Source: Thermotomaculum hydrothermale (GTDB lineage Bacteria; Acidobacteriota; Holophagae; Thermotomaculales; Thermotomaculaceae). From it: a stretch of 64,000 bases of DNA. The stretch is from assembly GCF_016592575.1 (NCBI RefSeq), contig NZ_AP017470.1:1808501-1872500 (forward strand). Direction: 5' to 3'. Below the pieces are notes generated by a model, which worked only from the letters and a program-made list of their open reading frames with translations, made no database searches and had not been told where the DNA came from. Of this stretch, positions 41,597-50,949 are shown in pieces (position 1 is the stretch's first letter; each line of letters opens with the position of its first letter). Position numbers and translations under genes: made by a program.

Positions 41597-43884
41597 TTTT
41601 TAAAAACGCCTATTGCTCTCAGTTTTTTAAGGCTCATAAAGATTGACAGACTTTTCCCCTTTTTTTCTTTTTTCACATCAACCACCTTTACATAATCCGC
41701 AAAGTCTGAATAACCTTCAAGAATATCTGGTAAAACATTTTTAGATTTTTCAAAAAACTCTTTGTTAAAATAATTTCCCTCTTTATCAAGGTAAATTGAA
41801 AGAGGGTATATATTTGCTTCAACTAAATCCTGGAAAAAGTGTGTGCCGTACGAGACTTCACTTGAAAAAACCTCGCTTTGAGTCGCAAGCTCAATTAAAA
41901 CAGAGGTGTTGTTTATATCTCCATATCCAACCTTAACCCCTAATTTCAAATCAGTTGTTCCCCATCTCCCCGGCCCAATAAGGATAAATTTTTTGCGAGG
42001 CAACTTTCTGTTTAACAGTCCTATAATTCTTCCTATCTCTAACTTTTTTGAATCATCAGAAAGGGAATTGTACTTATTAGGAACGACATAGACAATATAT
42101 TCAATATGCTTTGCCACCCCACAGGGAGAAAGACCTTTAACATCAAATAAAAGATTTTCTTTTTTCTTAACCCTCGGCAATTCCACAGTTTCATTAATTC
42201 CAGGCAATGCAAGAGGCCTGCACTGAAGAAGAAAAAACTTTAAATTATTATCTGAATCAACACTTACCGCAAACTCAGTATCAACCTCAATTCCATATGC
42301 TTTTTTCAAAGTGTTAAGCAAAACCTTAAAATCTGAAGCAAATGTCGTTTTTTGAAAAAGTTTTTTGAAAGTAATAACAGGAAATAAATTTTGCTCAGAT
42401 TGAAAGAATGATTCGCTGAAATATCCACCTGCATCAAACTGAAAAGCAAGAGCTTTTTCATAAGGAGAACATAGGGCAAGAGCTGTTTTAACATTAATAG
42501 CCTCAATCTGCTCAGTTTCAAGGTTTAATGCATCAACATACTTTTGAGAATACCTTTTAATATCCTTAACATTCTTTTCTGGCCTCAAAAGAGGGTCACT
42601 TAACGCAACCATTCTCGGGTAATCATTTCCTACCCTTCCTACAGCCCTTGTTCCCAATCCTAAAACAATCCTTAAAAGCCCTTCCTCAGGCTTAATTCTG
42701 CCAGACCACCTGAACATATTAAAGGAAAACCCAACACCGGAAAAAAACGGGAAAAAATAGTTTCCCCTCCTTTCACCCACCACATTTTGAATTAAAACAG
42801 CCATTTTTTCGTCATAGTCAATTAGATTCTTTTCTCTTCTATAGGCGATAACATCTGGCGAAAAAACTGAAGAGTAAACCTCTTTTATTGCATTAAGCAG
42901 AGATTGCAAATTCTCTTCTTCTGTTTTATTGTTTGCAACAAAAATACTCTCATACTTACCAGCAAAGGAAGAGTTTGTATCATCTTCAAGCAAACTTGAA
43001 GACCTGACAACCATAGGTCTACCTTTGAATTTTTCAAGCAATGCCCTTAACTTCAGGACAATATCATCGGGGAAAGAAAATGACAATATCCTTCTCTTTA
43101 ATTCAGGATATTCTCTTTCAACTTCTTCAAGACTCTTATACTTTATAGTCTGAAAATCTAATGCGTTATTGTGTTCAAAAAACCTGTAAAAAACCTCTGA
43201 GCATAAAAAGTAGCATGCAGGAATATTGACTTTTGGAAAAGACTGATTTTTCTCACCTTCTTTTTTTAAAATTGAGTAAGCAAGCAAAAGCCCTGCTGCT
43301 TTCCCGCCAATCTTACCGCTTCCTATAATTCTTGCCTTAATTTCTTTCAAATCTTGAAAAGTAAAATATTTCTTTGCAATTGAGATAAAATCAAGTTTAT
43401 CACTAATAAAGTTTCTTATAATGTTGACCCTTATATGCTCCATTTTAGGGTCATTGTCAAGGTGTTCAAGGTTGCCTTTTTTCAGGTAGTCCTCTGCTTC
43501 TTTAAAAAGTTCAAAAGAAAATTCCTCATTTTCAAGCAATTCCTGAAGTTGAAGGTTTGTTATTTTAACTTCTTCTATAATATCCAGTGCATTATCAATT
43601 GAAAAGTTGAGAGCAAAGTAAAAGTCAGTAAGTTGTTTTATATGCTCTCTAACCCTCTGTTGCCATTTCTCCGCAGATTCCTGATTTATAGGGTCTGTAA
43701 GCCCTTCCCTTCTCTGGTCTGCCATTGCCTTAATCTTTGCTTCCTCTTTTATCTTTTCTCTTGAAATAATTCCGTCTTTTTCAAGTAGTTTTCTCATCTT
43801 CTTGCGAATAATATCCGCAAGCATGGGATATTTGTCTATCATTCTGCTAATTATAAATGCCCGTTCAATAGGATAATGCTTCAT
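41593..43884 (-). CDS. PEP/pyruvate-binding (PPDK N-terminal-like) protein
   Basis: 763 residues. A helical N-terminal region (1-190) precedes a PPDK/PEP-synthase ATP-grasp domain with GSGKIGGKAAGLLLAYS and MVVRSSSLLEDDTNSSFAGKYES. The C-terminal ~200 residues contain IGPGRWGTTDLKLGVKVGY, a feature of a separate family of PEP/pyruvate-binding-domain proteins. The phosphohistidine and TIM-barrel domains of true PEP synthase are absent. The reaction is unknown; phosphotransfer regulation is possible. The ATG has an AAGGAG SD. Confidence 0.8.
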   Translation of the reverse strand: MKHYPIERAFIISRMIDKYPMLADIIRKKMRKLLEKDGIISREKIKEEAKIKAMADQRREGLTDPINQESAEKWQQRVREHIKQLTDFYFALNFSIDNALDIIEEVKITNLQLQELLENEEFSFELFKEAEDYLKKGNLEHLDNDPKMEHIRVNIIRNFISDKLDFISIAKKYFTFQDLKEIKARIIGSGKIGGKAAGLLLAYSILKKEGEKNQSFPKVNIPACYFLCSEVFYRFFEHNNALDFQTIKYKSLEEVEREYPELKRRILSFSFPDDIVLKLRALLEKFKGRPMVVRSSSLLEDDTNSSFAGKYESIFVANNKTEEENLQSLLNAIKEVYSSVFSPDVIAYRREKNLIDYDEKMAVLIQNVVGERRGNYFFPFFSGVGFSFNMFRWSGRIKPEEGLLRIVLGLGTRAVGRVGNDYPRMVALSDPLLRPEKNVKDIKRYSQKYVDALNLETEQIEAINVKTALALCSPYEKALAFQFDAGGYFSESFFQSEQNLFPVITFKKLFQKTTFASDFKVLLNTLKKAYGIEVDTEFAVSVDSDNNLKFFLLQCRPLALPGINETVELPRVKKKENLLFDVKGLSPCGVAKHIEYIVYVVPNKYNSLSDDSKKLEIGRIIGLLNRKLPRKKFILIGPGRWGTTDLKLGVKVGYGDINNTSVLIELATQSEVFSSEVSYGTHFFQDLVEANIYPLSIYLDKEGNYFNKEFFEKSKNVLPDILEGYSDFADYVKVVDVKKEKKGKSLSIFMSLKKLRAIGVFKK

Positions 43885-43987
43885 TTTACTCCTTATACCT
43901 TCTGATAACCTCAAACAAATTTTACACTAAAACTTTGTTAAATAGAATAAAAACACTAAGCAAAGGTTTTAAATAAAGACAATTTTT

Positions 43988-43996
43988 TGTTAAAAT
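43988..43996 (+). promoter_or_regulatory. Extended -10 promoter of the rhomboid gene
   Basis: TG-T-TAAAAT, hexamer 43991-43996, 35 bases before the ATG, in the divergent region between the PPDK-like and rhomboid genes. Confidence 0.5.
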
Positions 43997-44030
43997 TTTT
44001 TTGCTATTCAAAATTTTAAGGAGTATTTTT

Positions 44031-44732
44031 ATGTTTTTTCCTTTTAAGGATGACAACCCTTCATTAAAGTCCCCCTATGTTACCCTGGGGATTATCATAT
44101 TAAACGTAATAATTTACTTTTTCTCAATATCAGGAGGGTTATATAACTTTCAAACAATTGTTATAAATTACGGGTTAATACCTACCGAACTTATCCATAT
44201 GCAAAACCTTTACTCTTCTCCGGCAGTACACCCGATTACCACTATCTTTACCTCAATGTTTTTACACGCAAACCTTTCACACCTTGTGGGGAATATGTGG
44301 TATTTATGGATATTCGGAGATAATGTGGAGGATTTTTTGGGGCATTTCAATTTTCTCCTCTTTTACATTGCAGGGGGAATTTGCGCTGCTTTAATTCACA
44401 CAATGTTTAATCCAACTTCAACCATGCCTGTAATTGGTGCAAGCGGCGCTGTATCTGCTGTGCTTGGGGCATACATGCTTTTATACCCTAATGCAAGGGT
44501 TTATGTGCTTTTCTTTTTCATCTTTATTTTCAGAATATTTACAATGCCTGCGGCAATTTTAATTGGCTTCTGGATATTCTTTCAAATTATAAACGGATTA
44601 ACTTCTCTTGGAGCAGGGCAACAATTAGGAGGAGTTGCATGGTTTGCTCACATAGGGGGATTTTTCTACGGCCTTTACCTTATTAAGTTTGTCCTTAAAT
44701 CAAGGATGCGCTATAATAAACTGGAATTTTAA
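44031..44732 (+). CDS. Rhomboid-family intramembrane serine protease
   Basis: 233 residues with six membrane helices. The catalytic serine S138 is in GASGAVSAVLGAYM and the histidine H207 in FAHIGGFFYG. The conserved HANLSHLVGNMWYLWIFGDNVE loop is present. It cleaves membrane protein segments; substrates are unknown. The start is the ATG behind AAGGAG; a frame extension upstream is not supported. mgtE follows 15 bases later. Confidence 0.94.
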   Translation: MFFPFKDDNPSLKSPYVTLGIIILNVIIYFFSISGGLYNFQTIVINYGLIPTELIHMQNLYSSPAVHPITTIFTSMFLHANLSHLVGNMWYLWIFGDNVEDFLGHFNFLLFYIAGGICAALIHTMFNPTSTMPVIGASGAVSAVLGAYMLLYPNARVYVLFFFIFIFRIFTMPAAILIGFWIFFQIINGLTSLGAGQQLGGVAWFAHIGGFFYGLYLIKFVLKSRMRYNKLEF

Positions 44733-44747
44733 AAAGAGGAGATTTCT

Positions 44748-46124
44748 TTGAATTCAAAAATACTTTTGCTTGCGGAATCAATAAGAAAATTTTTGCGCCG
44801 TAATATGGTGCCTAATTTAAAGAATTTAATAAACAAGGCACACCCTTCCGATATTGCGGCAGCAATAGAAATATTAAAACCTTTCAACAGGGAAAAACTG
44901 TTTAAGTTTATGATTGAACACAATATCGAAAAAGCAGCAGAGGTTTTAATTGAACTTGAAGAACACTTAATAAAAAGCATACTTGATTTATTTGACGATG
45001 AAACAACAGCAGCAATATTGAAACTATTAAGCACAGACGATGCTGTTGCCATCCTTGATTATATAGACGACGAAGAGAAAAAGGAAAAAATCCTCCAATT
45101 AATCCACGACAGCGAAAAGGTTGAAGAGCAACTTCTCTATCAGGATGAAACAGCAGGAAGAATAATGACCACAGACTTCTTTTCACTTAACCACAACCTT
45201 ACGGTAAAAGAAGCAATTGAAAAACTTCATCAACTTGAAGAGAAAGCCGAAATGGTTTTTTACCTCTACCTTGTTGACGATAACCAGAGGCTTACCGGGG
45301 TTATGTCTTTAAGACAATTGCTATTGTCTAATCCTGACGCAAAGTTAAAAGAGGTAATGCAAAAGGATATTATATCGGTAAGAGTTGACACCGACCAGGA
45401 AGAAGTTGCAAGGCTTGTTTCTCAATACGATTTGCTTGCAATCCCGGTTGTTGATCATGACGGGAAATTAGTCGGTATTATCACTGTTGACGATGTTATA
45501 GATATTATCAAAGAGGAAGCGGCAGAAGATATTTACAGATTGGCAGGTACCTCAGAAGAGGAAATTCTATACAAAGGCCATCCTTTCAAAATTGCAAAAA
45601 TCAGGCTTCCGTGGTTGCTTCCTGCATTTGCAGGAACTTTTGTGGTTGCTTCCCTTCTTGATTTAATCTCTGTGAAATTTTCATACTTTGCAATATTTGT
45701 AGTTTTTATGCCTATGATAAACGCTGCGGCAGGAAACATTGGAATACAAAGCTCCACAATTATGGCAAGAGAGCTTGCAGTAAACGAAATGGAAGGTAGT
45801 ATCTGGAAAGAGGTTTTTAGCACACAGTTCAGAGTAGGAGTAATAATAGGCATACTATATGCTCTTATTGCTTTTACTTTTTCCTTTATTCTTGCCAAAC
45901 CTGTACATTTACCAAAACTAATTGTAAGCATTTCAGTTGGAATAGCAATGTTTATAGCAATTATAATCTCATCTGTTTACGGAAGCTTTCTCCCCATATT
46001 CCTGAAAAAAATGGGAGTTGACCCGGCTGTTGCAACAGGCCCCTTTGTCGCAGCTTCAAACGATATTTTAGGAACAATAATATACTTCTCGGTGGCGTAT
46101 AATATAGTTCATCTTTTACAATAG
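44748..46124 (+). CDS. mgtE: Magnesium transporter MgtE
   Basis: 458 residues. The N-terminal MgtE superhelical domain (LINKAHPSDIAAAIEILKP, about 25-125) is followed by two CBS domains (about 140-260, ending VVDHDGKLVGIITVDDVIDII) and a five-helix membrane domain. The latter holds AGNIGIQSSTIMARELA and DPAVATGPFVAASNDILG, the Mg-binding pore signatures. Cytosolic Mg gates the channel through the CBS domains. The start is TTG behind AGAGGAG. Confidence 0.95.
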   Translation: MNSKILLLAESIRKFLRRNMVPNLKNLINKAHPSDIAAAIEILKPFNREKLFKFMIEHNIEKAAEVLIELEEHLIKSILDLFDDETTAAILKLLSTDDAVAILDYIDDEEKKEKILQLIHDSEKVEEQLLYQDETAGRIMTTDFFSLNHNLTVKEAIEKLHQLEEKAEMVFYLYLVDDNQRLTGVMSLRQLLLSNPDAKLKEVMQKDIISVRVDTDQEEVARLVSQYDLLAIPVVDHDGKLVGIITVDDVIDIIKEEAAEDIYRLAGTSEEEILYKGHPFKIAKIRLPWLLPAFAGTFVVASLLDLISVKFSYFAIFVVFMPMINAAAGNIGIQSSTIMARELAVNEMEGSIWKEVFSTQFRVGVIIGILYALIAFTFSFILAKPVHLPKLIVSISVGIAMFIAIIISSVYGSFLPIFLKKMGVDPAVATGPFVAASNDILGTIIYFSVAYNIVHLLQ

Positions 46125-46134
46125 CAGGTGCCTA

Positions 46135-46668
46135 ATGAAAATTCAGGTTGACCCTGAAATTAAAAACCAGCATTCTTCCCTTTATTCCCTTTTAAACTAT
46201 TTTGTAGAAAGAGAAAAAGGCAAATACCTTGTTGAAAAAGTACGGCTTGACAGCTGGATTCTAACCCATTTTGATGAAGAAAAACTAAAAGAGATAAAGC
46301 CATCAAGGTACTTTGAGATAGTAATCTATCTGGAAGAAGTGGAAGTATTCAAAAAAAAGACAAAGAAACTCTTTCTTGAGAGTGTTGATGAGATAGAAGG
46401 ACTTTTAACACCTGCCGCAACAGCTTTTAAACTTTACGATTTAACAAGGGCAAATATACTTCTTGAAAGTATTCTGGAAGGGGTTAATTCAATTTTAGCC
46501 TATATTGACACAATCAATCACCCTGAGAAAAAGCAGGTATTAGAAAATGCACTCTCTGTGTTTGACAGAATGGTCTTCTGCCAGGAAAAGGAGAGATACG
46601 AAGAAATAGGGGATATTTTGAAGATAGAAATTAGAAGGCTTCTTGAACTTTGCAAATCCCTAATTTAA
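46135..46668 (+). CDS. Conserved-looking protein of unknown function
   Basis: 177 residues, soluble, mostly alpha-helical, rich in Glu and Lys; no family recognised. Begins MKIQVDPEIKNQHSSLYSLL and has a helical C-terminal half (LTRANILLESILEGVNSILAYIDTI). It starts 10 bases after mgtE, so it is probably cotranscribed with it and the rhomboid gene. No signal or membrane segment. Confidence 0.7.
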   Translation: MKIQVDPEIKNQHSSLYSLLNYFVEREKGKYLVEKVRLDSWILTHFDEEKLKEIKPSRYFEIVIYLEEVEVFKKKTKKLFLESVDEIEGLLTPAATAFKLYDLTRANILLESILEGVNSILAYIDTINHPEKKQVLENALSVFDRMVFCQEKERYEEIGDILKIEIRRLLELCKSLI

Positions 46669-46735
46669 AAACTTAACTTTTAACTTTATTTTTTTAATCT
46701 AAAATAGGTTTGTAAGAAAAATTAAAGGAGTGGTT

Positions 46736-47938
46736 ATGGCACCTAAAATATCTATCAGAGGAACAAATCAGCCTGCATCTCCAATGAGAAGGCTTGAACC
46801 TCTATTTTTACAGGCAAAAGAAGTGCGAAAAAGAATTTACCAGTTAAATATAGGGCAACCAGATATAGAAACCCCTGAAGAGTATTTAAAGGTAATAAAA
46901 AACCTTCAAGAAAAGGTGATTAAATATGGCCCTTCCGCCGGGCTTCCTGAATACAGAAAAACACTTGCAAATTACTATCGTTCATACGGGATAAATGTTG
47001 ATTGGGAAGATATTGTTGTAACAACAGGAGGAAGTGAAGGAATAATTTTTGTACTCACCGCAATATGCGACCCTGAAGACGAGGTAATAATACCAGAGCC
47101 TTTTTACGCAAATTACAACGGTTTTGCAAATATGGCCAATGTAAAACTTGTGCCTGTAACCTCAAAGCCTGAAAACGGGTATGCTTTGCCACCAATTGAA
47201 GAAATTGAAAAGAAAGTAAATTCAAAAACAAAGGCAATAATAATATGCAATCCAGGTAACCCCACAGGATACGCATACAGTGAAGAGGAAATAGAAAATT
47301 TAAAAGACTTATGCAGAAAACACAGCCTTTTCCTTGTATCTGATGAAGTTTACAGAGAGTTTGTTTACGAAGGGAAACACAATTCAATTTTAGAGAAAGA
47401 GGGGTTTGAAGAGTACGGAATTATAACAGATTCACTCTCAAAAAGGTTTTCTCTCTGTGGAGCAAGGTTAGGATGCGTTGTATCAAAAAATAAAGACATA
47501 ATAAGCTCAATTACAAAAATGGCACAGGCAAGATTATGCCCCCCAACAATAGAACAGCTTGCAGCAATTGAAGTGCATAAATTAGGAAAGGACTACTACT
47601 CAAAGATTAGAGAAGAATACAAACTGAGAAGAGACACAGTAATGAAACACATAGAAGAGATAGACGGTGCATTTTGCAAAATCCCTAACGGTGCCTTTTA
47701 CATGCTTGTAAAACTACCAATAAAAGACTGTATCAATTTTGCCACATATATGCTTAAAGATTTTGAATTAGACAATGAAACTGTGCTCGTTGCCCCCGGA
47801 AACGGCTTTTATGCAACGCAAGGTTTAGGAATGGATGAAATTAGAATTGCGTACATCCTTAACAAAAACGACCTTGATAGGGCAATGGTTATCTTAAAAG
47901 AAGGGTTAAAGGCTTACAGAAAAGAGAGGGGCCTGTAA
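46736..47938 (+). CDS. PLP-dependent class I/II aminotransferase
   Basis: 400 residues. Fold-type I landmarks: NIGQPDIETPEEYLK, PEPFYANYNGFANMA, CNPGNPTGYAYSEEEI, DEVYREFVYEG, and the PLP lysine in DSLSKRFSLCGARLGCVVS. It belongs to the aspartate/tyrosine aminotransferase (AspC-like) group; the substrate is not fixed by sequence alone. The ATG behind AAAGGAG is used. A TAAAAT at about 46700 is a possible -10. Confidence 0.9.
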   Translation: MAPKISIRGTNQPASPMRRLEPLFLQAKEVRKRIYQLNIGQPDIETPEEYLKVIKNLQEKVIKYGPSAGLPEYRKTLANYYRSYGINVDWEDIVVTTGGSEGIIFVLTAICDPEDEVIIPEPFYANYNGFANMANVKLVPVTSKPENGYALPPIEEIEKKVNSKTKAIIICNPGNPTGYAYSEEEIENLKDLCRKHSLFLVSDEVYREFVYEGKHNSILEKEGFEEYGIITDSLSKRFSLCGARLGCVVSKNKDIISSITKMAQARLCPPTIEQLAAIEVHKLGKDYYSKIREEYKLRRDTVMKHIEEIDGAFCKIPNGAFYMLVKLPIKDCINFATYMLKDFELDNETVLVAPGNGFYATQGLGMDEIRIAYILNKNDLDRAMVILKEGLKAYRKERGL

Positions 47939-48256
47939 TTGAGCAAGCAGTCAATTATTGAAAAAAACAATCAATATAAAGGCAATTTAAAGGTTGAAGG
48001 AGATTTGAAAGTTTTAGGGGTAGCAGAAGGCAAAATTGAGGTTGAAAACTGCATCCACCTTGAAGGTGGAAGAATTATAGGGGAAGTGAAGGCAAAATGC
48101 GCTGTTATAAATGGAAATATTGACGGCAAAATTGAGTGCTCAGATTTCTTTGATATGGAAAAGGGAGTATTAAACTCAAAGGTAAAAGCCCCAAAAATTA
48201 TAATCTCTGAATTTGCCGATTACCCTGATTTAAACAACATTATTGAGCAGGATTAA
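47939..48256 (+). CDS. Bactofilin (polymer-forming cytoskeletal protein)
   Basis: 105 residues. A beta-helical core shows the regular hydrophobic/Gly spacing of bactofilins (YKGNLKVEGDLKVLGVAEGKI ... GGRIIGEVKAKCAVINGNIDGKI). Such proteins form nucleotide-independent filaments at the membrane that organise envelope growth. It starts with TTG directly after the aminotransferase stop, using the GAGAGGGG tract at the end of that gene as SD. Confidence 0.88.
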   Translation: MSKQSIIEKNNQYKGNLKVEGDLKVLGVAEGKIEVENCIHLEGGRIIGEVKAKCAVINGNIDGKIECSDFFDMEKGVLNSKVKAPKIIISEFADYPDLNNIIEQD

Positions 48257-48267
48257 AAATAAAAAAA

Positions 48268-48343
48268 TGGAGCGGGCAACGGGGGTCGAACCCGCGACCT
48301 CAAGCTTGGGAAGCTTGCGCTCTGCCAGCTGAGCTATACCCGC
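48268..48343 (-). tRNA. tRNA-Gly (CCC anticodon)
   Basis: 76 bases on the minus strand with CCA encoded. Acceptor GCGGGTA / TGCCCGC, D-stem GCTC / GAGC, anticodon stem CAAGC / GCTTG around loop TTCCCAA. It lies 11 bases after the bactofilin stop on the other strand. Confidence 0.95.
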
Positions 48344-48380
48344 TCACAACAAATAAATATAATATTTTTAAACCTTAAAA

Positions 48381-50768
48381 TCAATACATTTCTGCCCTTA
48401 CAGGCTCAAGATAGTTTAGTTGACTGCCAAAAATTTCTTTCTGATAAATTGTTGCCGTAAAAGAATACAAACCGCTAACCTCAAACCTGTAATAACCCCT
48501 TAGCATAAACTTAAATTCCCTTGAATCACCAGCTTCAACAAATACTTTCGAACTGGAGACAATCTCACCGTTTGCATTAAAAAACGAAATTGTGAAATAC
48601 CCGCTTTCAGTCGAAGTATTTTCAATTGAAATCTGCTGATAGAAGGAGTAGGGATATATAACCCCTTCCATTCTGTTTGCCCTTAAATCAGAAAGTGAAA
48701 GTGCGGAATTTTCACTATCAGAATTTAAAATCAATTTCACATCAACACTGTTTCCGTTTGAAAAGCACTTAACCACATCACCTTTTTTCAAACTTACCAG
48801 CATTTTTTTGCCTGCATTAACACTTACCCTTTCAAACTGCACAGGTTTTAAATTTCTATAAACAACAACATCTACAAATGTATCCTTTCCACAATTGTTG
48901 GAAATTTCAATTTCTCCCTCACCTGAAAATGGTGCATTAAACACCTTGGTGCTGTCCTCGACAATTCTATAAACATCTATTTTCCCGCTTATTCCCTCAG
49001 CAACATACATAATATTATCGCTTGCTATAACCCTTTTCGCATTTGAATGCATCTCAATAAAAGCAACCTGTTCAGGGTTTTGTGTATTAATGTCAAAAAC
49101 ATACATCCCTTTGCTTCCGCAGGCAACATAGAGGTAATTCCCATAATTAAAGAGAGATTCAGGAGTCTCCCCTTCAATATAAAGAGATTCATCAGAAACA
49201 TTGAAGTTTTCATCAAGAGTAAAAACCCTCAACCCATTGTAAAAATCTGCAACATAAAGCCTTGAGTTTACCAATAGAGAATCAATGGCATAGCCGTCAA
49301 CATCAAAAGACTTTAACTCATTTATCTCACCATTGTTAATAGTGCAAAGCTTTACCCCGTTTAACCCTGATGAAACAACAATAATTCCATTATCAGCAAC
49401 CCTAACTTTTACAACAGATTGAAATTCATACTTTGTATCAAGCAATTGAGGATTTTCTCTGTCAGAAATATCAAATAGGTACAGCCCACCATACTCCCCT
49501 GCACAGAGAAGGTAGTTTCCATAAGTATCAACACTTAAAAAGTTTCCTGACAATTCAAGGTAATTTACCTCAGACAATGTTCCATCTTCATTTATTCTCA
49601 ATATCCCTAAACCAAGTGAAGAATCTGCGTAATAAACATAGTTGTCTTTTACTGTTAAAGCAGAGGGGTAATCCTCTCCCCTTTTCAAATCAATAAATTG
49701 TAAATTGGTAATATCCTCCGCAAAAAGGGATTTTATACCATTGTAAAAATCTGCAAGTAATAATTTATTGTTGTAGACAGCCATATCAAGTGGATAAGAG
49801 GTATCATTAAAAAAAGAAACCTCGCTTGCCTCTGCCGGAGAAGAAACATCAAAACACATAATCCCGCCGGTATTGTTTGCGGTAAATATATAATTATCCT
49901 TTTTTACAAGAGCATAGCAAAGGGTGGGGGTTACAACATCTTTAATTAATTCTGGAGTCCCTGTGCTTGAAATATCAAGAACAAGCAATCCATTGTAATT
50001 ATCAGAACAGTACATTACATCTCCATCAACAATAAAATCCGATACAAAATTAACCTGGGTATACCCGCCAATATACTTTAATGAATCAGGGTTTTCAACA
50101 TTGTAAAACTTAACTCCATTCTGGCCGTAAGAGAGTGCAATCTCTGTATCGCTTATAAACTTTATTCTAAACATCTGAGCAGACATTCTTCCTATCTGCT
50201 CATAGGTTTGAAAATCAGATGTTTTTAAAATAAAAAGCCCCTTTTCTCTGTCTATAACATAAATATCCCCATTTGAATTCACGGCAACATCAACCACATC
50301 AGTCATTTCTTCTGAATCAAGGTAAGAACCTAATACTGAAACATTTTCTGGATTTGACACATCCAGAACAATCAAACCTGCATAGCCACCTGCAACATAA
50401 AGCTTGTTATCAACTTTGTACATTCTGTTGCAGTCTGCATCCAGCCTGACAATTGAAATTGTTTCAGGGATTTTGTTTGAAATATCTGTTATATAAATCC
50501 CGCCGTTTACTGAAATATAGGCAATATCCCCGTCAATAAGCATATAGTTGAACTCTTCTATCCTTGAGAATTCTCCCAATTTTACAGGATGGTTAACATC
50601 TGAATAATCAATAATAGAGACACCAGATTCTTTAGAGATACCGTAAACAATATCCCCCTTCATTGCAATCTGGTTGTATCTTCCAAACCCCCATTCTCCT
50701 ATTTTTTCGTATGATATGGAAAAAGCATTAAGGCTTATTAAAAGCGCAACTATTATAAATTTCCTCAT
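48381..50768 (-). CDS. Secreted LVIVD-repeat beta-propeller protein
   Basis: 795 residues. A signal peptide (MRKFIIVALLISLNAFS) is followed by about 14 LVIVD-type repeats up to residue ~620 (AGLIVLDVSNPENVSVLG, NGLLVLDISSTGTPELI, GGLYLFDISDRENPQLL). Two C-terminal beta-sandwich-like segments, rich in Ser, Asn and Glu, follow. LVIVD proteins are surface or periplasmic and of unknown ligand. It has its own upstream region of about 180 bases and no partner genes. Confidence 0.88.
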   Translation of the reverse strand: MRKFIIVALLISLNAFSISYEKIGEWGFGRYNQIAMKGDIVYGISKESGVSIIDYSDVNHPVKLGEFSRIEEFNYMLIDGDIAYISVNGGIYITDISNKIPETISIVRLDADCNRMYKVDNKLYVAGGYAGLIVLDVSNPENVSVLGSYLDSEEMTDVVDVAVNSNGDIYVIDREKGLFILKTSDFQTYEQIGRMSAQMFRIKFISDTEIALSYGQNGVKFYNVENPDSLKYIGGYTQVNFVSDFIVDGDVMYCSDNYNGLLVLDISSTGTPELIKDVVTPTLCYALVKKDNYIFTANNTGGIMCFDVSSPAEASEVSFFNDTSYPLDMAVYNNKLLLADFYNGIKSLFAEDITNLQFIDLKRGEDYPSALTVKDNYVYYADSSLGLGILRINEDGTLSEVNYLELSGNFLSVDTYGNYLLCAGEYGGLYLFDISDRENPQLLDTKYEFQSVVKVRVADNGIIVVSSGLNGVKLCTINNGEINELKSFDVDGYAIDSLLVNSRLYVADFYNGLRVFTLDENFNVSDESLYIEGETPESLFNYGNYLYVACGSKGMYVFDINTQNPEQVAFIEMHSNAKRVIASDNIMYVAEGISGKIDVYRIVEDSTKVFNAPFSGEGEIEISNNCGKDTFVDVVVYRNLKPVQFERVSVNAGKKMLVSLKKGDVVKCFSNGNSVDVKLILNSDSENSALSLSDLRANRMEGVIYPYSFYQQISIENTSTESGYFTISFFNANGEIVSSSKVFVEAGDSREFKFMLRGYYRFEVSGLYSFTATIYQKEIFGSQLNYLEPVRAEMY

Positions 50769-50915
50769 TTACAATTCTCCCTTAATTTTTTGTCAACTAT
50801 AATTTTCAACCAATAGTGCCAAATAGTCAACAAGTTTTAATATAGAGAAATAGACAATAGATTAATTTTTTACCTAAAAACTAAAAAATCAAATATTTCT
50901 GACTTACTATTTTTC

Positions 50916-50924
50916 TGGTATAAT
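50916..50924 (+). promoter_or_regulatory. Perfect extended -10 upstream of the lipid kinase gene
   Basis: TG-G-TATAAT, hexamer 50919-50924, 26 bases before the TTG start. It drives the lipid kinase-plsC pair. Confidence 0.65.
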
Positions 50925-50949
50925 TTCCCTAACTTTTGCGGAGGGGATA

